Positions 8,127 to 11,059 of a stretch of 11,059 nt of DNA are shown here, one piece after another (position 1 is the first letter of the stretch; every line of letters begins with the position of its first letter). The position numbers and the translations under genes were made by a program. Location of the stretch: positions 1 to 11,059 of the forward strand of contig JBPCRE010000250.1 in the NCBI GenBank assembly GCA_050997195.1, read 5' to 3'. The stretch is from JACCZP01 sp050997195. Its GTDB lineage: Bacteria > Actinomycetota > Thermoleophilia > Solirubrobacterales > Thermoleophilaceae. Under the pieces are notes generated by a model that was given only the letters and a program-made list of their open reading frames with translations, had not been told where the DNA came from and searched no databases.

Positions 8127-8281
8127 GGGTGTAGGCCCGTGCAGTGCTTGTCAGATCTCGGACACGCCGGCCCCACATCGCCTGAGTCATTACAAGCGCT
8201 TTACAGGTGGCGCTTAGATCCAGGGGGCCATGCGGTCTGCGCGGTTGACCGGTCGTCGGCCGCCAGCACAACCCAAGCCCC

Positions 8282-8288
8282 GAGGAGG
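8282..8288 (+). promoter_or_regulatory. Shine-Dalgarno site fixing the GTG start at 8295
   Basis: GAGGAGG ends six bases before the GTG at 8295. Upstream in-frame starts, including one at 8139, have no such site and would add a long non-conserved-looking leader. The GTG start places a basic segment and one membrane helix at the N-terminus. Confidence 0.75.
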
Positions 8289-8294
8289 CCCATC

Positions 8295-9176
8295 GTGCAA
8301 GCTGCCGGGAATCAGCGAAGCTCCACTGGCGGGGGTGCGCAGCACAAGAAGGGTCGCAGCGGCCTGGCCGTACCCGTCGCGCTCCTGCTCGGCGTCGGGC
8401 TCGGGCTCGTCATCGGCGCGTTCGCCTTCGATGACGAGGAGAACGAGCCGCGTCCTGCGGTAGCAAAGACGACCTTGGAGCGGATCGTCGATGACCCGCA
8501 GAGCTTCGTCAACGACCCGGCCGAGGTGAGCGGGCAGGTCAGGGAGATCCTTTCCCCGCGAGCGTTCACCGTCGGTCAGTTCGGCTTCTTGGGACCCGAT
8601 CTGCTTGTGGTTACCAAGGCACCCCTCGCCACTCCGACCGGGCGCTCGAGTACTCGTCCCATCCTCGAGGGAGACGCCGTGACGGTAGCGGGGGAGGTGC
8701 GAAGGTTTGATCTCGCGGTCTTCGAGCGCGATGTCGGCGTAAGCCTCAGGCGCGAGTTCGACAGCTTCGTGGGGGACGACCTCGGAGAGCGCGCAGGCGA
8801 TCCGGCCGTGCTCGCCGACTCTGCGCGCTTCAGCGCCCGCACCACCCCGGTGGCCGAAGCTCGCTCCACCGAGGAGGTCGTCGAGCGGCCCCGCGACTTC
8901 TACGGGCGGATCGTTTCGGTAAGCGGAAGGGTGAGCGATGTGCGCCCTTCGGGGGCGCTCATCCTCGATGAGGAGCTCGTCGCCCTGACGGCCGACCTGG
9001 GCCAGCCTCGCCCTCGAGAGGGCGACAGGGTGCGAGTGGTCGGACCGGTTCGGCCCCTCGACCCCGATCAGCTGCGCCTGGACGGACCGAGCCAACCGGA
9101 CGACGAGATCCTTGGGAACTTCGCCAACCGGCCGGCGGTCGTCGCGCAGTCGATTGAAGTGCAGGCCGATAGCTGA
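8295..9176 (+). CDS. Membrane-anchored protein with two OB-like repeats
   Basis: I do not recognise a named family for this 293-residue protein. A polar, basic N-terminus (to about 22) is followed by one transmembrane helix (about 23-45) and an acidic juxtamembrane DDEENE, so the body is predicted to be extracytoplasmic. Two similar units follow. Unit 1 (about 60-145) runs from LERIVDDPQSFVNDPAEVSG through AFTVGQFGFLG and DLLVVT to EGDAVTVAGEVRRFDLAVFERD. Unit 2 (about 192-290) runs from EEVVERPRDFYGRIVSVSG through GALIL to REGDRVRVVGPVRPLD. Each has a VSG(Q/R)V strand near its start and a GD(A/R)VxVxGxV strand near its end, a pattern expected of an OB-type beta barrel. Unit 1 also resembles the small lipoprotein encoded at 6371-6841. 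It is transcribed away from htrA. Ligand binding and function are unknown. Confidence 0.85.
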   Translation: MQAAGNQRSSTGGGAQHKKGRSGLAVPVALLLGVGLGLVIGAFAFDDEENEPRPAVAKTTLERIVDDPQSFVNDPAEVSGQVREILSPRAFTVGQFGFLGPDLLVVTKAPLATPTGRSSTRPILEGDAVTVAGEVRRFDLAVFERDVGVSLRREFDSFVGDDLGERAGDPAVLADSARFSARTTPVAEARSTEEVVERPRDFYGRIVSVSGRVSDVRPSGALILDEELVALTADLGQPRPREGDRVRVVGPVRPLDPDQLRLDGPSQPDDEILGNFANRPAVVAQSIEVQADS

Positions 9177-9216
9177 CGAACGGCGGCTGCGAGGGACGCC
9201 GGCCGGGAGACCAGTC

Positions 9217-9270
9217 CGCCAGGATGAGGCCCACGAGGAGCGCCAGGATGAGGCCCACGAGGAGCGCCAG
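9217..9270. repeat. 24-base tandem repeat, 2.25 copies
   Basis: Units at 9217-9240 and 9241-9264 are identical, and a partial third copy (CGCCAG) ends at 9270. Read on the minus strand in one frame, each unit encodes ALLVGLIL, giving a 16-residue hydrophobic block preceded by GVL and followed by ADW. That frame is short, has no good start signal and runs into the 3' end of the plus-strand gene, so I do not call a gene there. Replication slippage is the simplest origin. Confidence 0.85.
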
Positions 9271-9328
9271 CACGCCCTCCGGGACCGCCGTAGAGGTCTC
9301 CGGTGGGGCTCCCGGTCATGACGAAGGG

Positions 9329-9359
9329 CGGGCGTCGGTGAGCCGCTCACCGACGCCCG
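9329..9359. terminator. Strong 14-pair hairpin, probable terminator
   Basis: The arms 9329-9342 and 9346-9359 are perfectly complementary (core GGGCGTCGGTGAG) with a three-base CCG loop. It stands 153 bases after the OB-repeat gene and 73 bases before the next plus-strand gene. There is no T tract on either side, which is common for terminators in very GC-rich Actinomycetota. An operator or RNA stability element is the alternative. Confidence 0.55.
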
Positions 9360-9432
9360 GTGCGGGAGTAGCCTTGGCCGCAGCCGGCAAGGGACGCAAT
9401 CGATAGGAGCTCGAGATGCTGCAGGGCGTCGG

Positions 9433-10032
9433 GTGAGTTCGGGAGCCGCGCCCCGTTTCGGGCGACACTTTGAAGACGACGCCCGCGCCGGCCGACGGGC
9501 CTTGGGGACCATCGTGGCGTGCGTCGTCGTGGTCCTCGCGGCCAGCGGGTGCGGGACGCCTCCACCCTCCGAGGATCTGCCCCTGACTCGGATTGCGAGC
9601 ACCACAGTCGACGGCGTGATCTACACCATCAACGGCGCCCGCGAGCTCGATCCGAGCGATCCGGGTGAGCGGGTCTATCTCGAAGGACGCACACCGCCCT
9701 CGGACAGCCCTCTCCTGGGAGTCTTCCTGGTGGTCTGCAACGCTACCGGCGGCGCGGTGAATACTGTCGAGGATCTGCAACTGATTGGGCCGTCGGGTCC
9801 GGTTGGATCGAGGGTCTCCCTGAAGGGAAACCGAGTGGCCTACGAGGCTCGTGAGCTGAGCGAGGGTGAGTGCGCTCCTGCGGGGCAGACGCTACCCGCT
9901 CGCGTCGGGCCCGGTCTGCTGGCTCTGTTCGAGGTACCGGAGGGGGTCCTCGGCGAGCGTCCGCTGCGACTCGCCGTCGAGTCGGCCCGAGGTGAGGAGG
10001 GGACGCTTCCGGTGAAGCTCGAGAAACGCTGA
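9433..10032 (+). CDS. Hypothetical lipoprotein with an immunoglobulin-like beta domain
   Basis: The family is not recognised. The product has 199 residues from a GTG at 9433, with AGGG six bases upstream. An ATG at 9417 is excluded because its frame stops after six codons. An Arg-rich n-region and hydrophobic core (about 24-38) end at ASGC with Cys40, so this is a predicted lipoprotein. The mature part starts with a Pro/Ser linker. It then has beta-rich sequence: DGVIYTINGARELD (60-73), LLGVFLVVCNATGGAVNT (94-111), LIGPSGPVGSRVSL (117-130) and GPGLLALFEVP (159-169). The LGVFLxVxN pattern resembles DUF4352-type extracytoplasmic domains, but the match is by eye and weak. Cys101 and Cys147 could form a disulfide. 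The signal is unusually long for a lipoprotein, so an internal TTG start just before GTIVAC is possible. Confidence 0.75.
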   Translation: MSSGAAPRFGRHFEDDARAGRRALGTIVACVVVVLAASGCGTPPPSEDLPLTRIASTTVDGVIYTINGARELDPSDPGERVYLEGRTPPSDSPLLGVFLVVCNATGGAVNTVEDLQLIGPSGPVGSRVSLKGNRVAYEARELSEGECAPAGQTLPARVGPGLLALFEVPEGVLGERPLRLAVESARGEEGTLPVKLEKR

Positions 10033-10048
10033 ACGCCGCCGTCGTCGT

Positions 10049-10076
10049 CGCTGAGTCGCCAGGGGATGAGTCAGCG
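10049..10076 (+). terminator. Possible terminator hairpin after the hypothetical lipoprotein gene
   Basis: CGCTGAGTC (10049-10057) and GAGTCAGCG (10068-10076) pair over eight of nine positions with one G-G mismatch and a ten-base loop. It begins 17 bases after the stop codon. No T tract follows, so the call is tentative. The rest of the 169-base gap before the signal peptidase gene shows no clear promoter. Confidence 0.35.
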
Positions 10077-10185
10077 ATCGAACTGCCTTCAGTCGTGCTT
10101 CACCTCCGAGGACCAGCCTCGACCAGGTGGCGATGCAAGAGGCGGGGACCCGTGAAACCGAAGGACGCGCCAAGACCGACGAAGC

Positions 10186-10192
10186 GGGAGGG
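10186..10192 (+). promoter_or_regulatory. Shine-Dalgarno site of the signal peptidase gene
   Basis: GGGAGGG lies nine bases upstream of the ATG at 10202. It supports this start, which leaves a basic, polar N-terminus of about 28 residues before the membrane helix. Confidence 0.7.
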
Positions 10193-10201
10193 TAAGCGGC
10201 G

Positions 10202-11059
10202 ATGGCGTCCACTCGTTCGAGTGCGGTCGGGCGGGGGCCGACGCAGCATTCTTCTTTCCATCGGAGCACCGGCGGCCCAGGCGAATGGATCCGCGTGGTC
10301 GCGGTGGCCGTCGGACTGGCCTTCGCGATCCAGGCGCTTGTGGTCAAGCCCTACCGCATCCCGAGCGGGTCGATGTTGCCCACCCTCGCAGTAGGAGAAC
10401 GGGTCCTCGTCGATCGGATCGGAGGGCGCCTCGGAAGGCCAGAGGTGGGTGATCTGGTGGTGTTCCACCCGCCGGCCACCGCTGCGGCCGGGCGGTGCGG
10501 GGTACCGGTAGACCTCGAGAGCGCTTGTCCCAGGCCCTCGCCGCGGCGCTCGTCAGACACGTACATCAAGCGGGTGGTCGCCGGACCGGGCGATCGGGTG
10601 GCGGTTCGCGACGGTCGCGTAGTTCGGAACGGCGAGCCGAAGCCTCGTCCGTCCGCCGGCGCGTGCCGCGTACCGAGTTGCAATCTGCCACGGCCGATCG
10701 TCGTCCCGCCCGATCACTTCTTCGTCATGGGCGACAATCGTGACGAGTCGAGCGACAGCCGCTTCTGGGGCCCGGTCCCCGAGGAGTGGATCGTGGGCGA
10801 GGCCTTCTTCACCTACTGGCCGCCCTCGCGGGTCGGGCCGCTCGAGAGACCCCCGGCGGCGGGCTCCGGGAACCGAGCGCCCGCCAGCACGGCCGAACCC
10901 TCAGCCGACGCCCTGACGCGCGGAGAGCGAGCCAGGCGGGGGATGCAGGGTCGAAGGCTTGGCGGGCCAAGCCGAGACCCGAAGACCCCGGATGGCGAAG
11001 CTATCCGCGCGTCAGGAGGGGAAGCAGAGGGAGGCTTCGCGGGAGGCCGACTCAGGAGA
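10202..11059 (+). CDS. lepB: Type I signal peptidase (frame open at the window end)
   Basis: Signal peptidase I removes signal peptides from secreted proteins on the outer face of the membrane. 286 codons are visible with no stop before the edge. One transmembrane helix (about 30-48) leads into box B, IPSGSMLPTL, with nucleophile Ser57. Box D has the general base Lys123 in DTYIKRVVAGPGD, and box E is MGDNRDESSDSRFWG (176-190). The fold closes at EAFFTYWPPSRVGPL (200-214). Between the boxes a loop holds Cys99 and Cys109, and another holds Cys155 and Cys160, which could form disulfides. After residue 215 there are at least 72 residues rich in Gly, Arg, Pro and Glu, with less G/C at third positions than the catalytic part. 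Most relatives end near the TYWP motif, so this tail may be a real extension or the result of a lost stop or frameshift. It probably processes non-lipidated secreted proteins of the cell, since the lipoproteins here need signal peptidase II. Confidence 0.93.
   Translation, partial: MASTRSSAVGRGPTQHSSFHRSTGGPGEWIRVVAVAVGLAFAIQALVVKPYRIPSGSMLPTLAVGERVLVDRIGGRLGRPEVGDLVVFHPPATAAAGRCGVPVDLESACPRPSPRRSSDTYIKRVVAGPGDRVAVRDGRVVRNGEPKPRPSAGACRVPSCNLPRPIVVPPDHFFVMGDNRDESSDSRFWGPVPEEWIVGEAFFTYWPPSRVGPLERPPAAGSGNRAPASTAEPSADALTRGERARRGMQGRRLGGPSRDPKTPDGEAIRASGGEAEGGFAGGRLRR
10956..10973. repeat. Hairpin inside the signal peptidase tail reading frame
   Basis: GGCTTGG and CCAAGCC pair perfectly around a CGGG loop. 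Placed after the catalytic domain it looks like a terminator or intergenic stem, adding to the doubt about whether the downstream part of the signal peptidase frame is genuinely translated. Confidence 0.4.

Larger units (their letters stand above)
7994..8294. promoter_or_regulatory. Divergent intergenic region between htrA and the OB-repeat gene
   Basis: These 301 bases contain no convincing gene. They should hold the promoters of both arms. On the minus strand TGTAAT (8189-8194) is close to a -10 consensus but has no clear -35. On the plus strand TTGACC (8245-8250) lies 17 bases before a poor -10 (ACAACC, 8268-8273). Three hairpins are present: CGCAGG(G)CG with CGCCTGCG (8078-8099, one bulge), GCACGAG with CTCGTGC (8099-8126), and AAGCGC with GCGCTT (8194-8215). 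A further arm pair, 8123-8129 with 8136-8142, overlaps the second hairpin and would compete with it. No recognised riboswitch or tRNA was seen. Confidence 0.4.

Noticed and set aside
8139..8294. Upstream extension of the OB-repeat gene
   Set aside because: The GTG at 8295 has a strong GAGGAGG site at the right distance. The extension has no ribosome site and would precede the membrane anchor with 52 unstructured residues.
9217..9270. CRISPR array
   Set aside because: The copies are directly contiguous with no spacers and there are no cas genes.
8214..9605. Long minus-strand open frame of 463 codons
   Set aside because: It is antisense to the OB-repeat gene and the next lipoprotein gene, both of which have ribosome sites and envelope-targeting N-termini. 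Its product shows no recognisable domain and is typical GC-rich antisense noise.

Overview
The window is uniformly GC-rich, uses GTG as well as ATG starts, and overlaps neighbouring genes with ATGA/GTGA junctions. It carries mreB, a Clp ATPase with a ClpP-docking tripeptide, and several lipoproteins. The PstS-like, HtrA and signal peptidase sequences look like those of high-GC Gram-positive bacteria. My best guess is an Actinomycetota chromosome, perhaps class Thermoleophilia. This is inference, because there is no rRNA or other phylogenetic marker here. I saw no mobile element, CRISPR array, tRNA or rRNA.

Minus strand, read from 7993 down to 1: an HtrA-type serine protease, a small OB-like lipoprotein, a PstS-like lipoprotein, an AI-2E-family membrane protein (apparently frameshifted near its start), Maf, a large Clp-type AAA+ protein, and MreB (cut by the window edge). 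Most junctions overlap or lie within 10 bases. Gaps occur only before the AI-2E gene (89 bases) and before mreB (172 bases). The first six genes probably form one transcription unit, with mreB following it or having its own promoter. The themes are envelope quality control, solute binding, membrane transport, nucleotide clean-up, protein unfolding and cell shape.

The outstanding gene is the 881-residue Clp protein. It has a Clp/ClpC-type double AAA+ body in which D1 is degenerate and D2 keeps full ATPase motifs plus a VGF tripeptide. This is fused to about 260 residues resembling bacterial release factor 2: the helical domain, the PCRF domain and the RF2 C-terminal tail, but without the catalytic GGQ domain. 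This suggests an unfoldase or protease adaptor directed to ribosomes or translation complexes. That role is inference.

Plus strand, 8295 onward: a membrane-anchored protein with two OB-like repeats (resembling the small lipoprotein on the other side of htrA), a short region with a 24-base tandem repeat and a strong hairpin, an unrecognised lipoprotein, and a type I signal peptidase whose frame stays open to the window end. The 301-base divergent region 7994-8294 holds several hairpins and probably the promoters of both arms.
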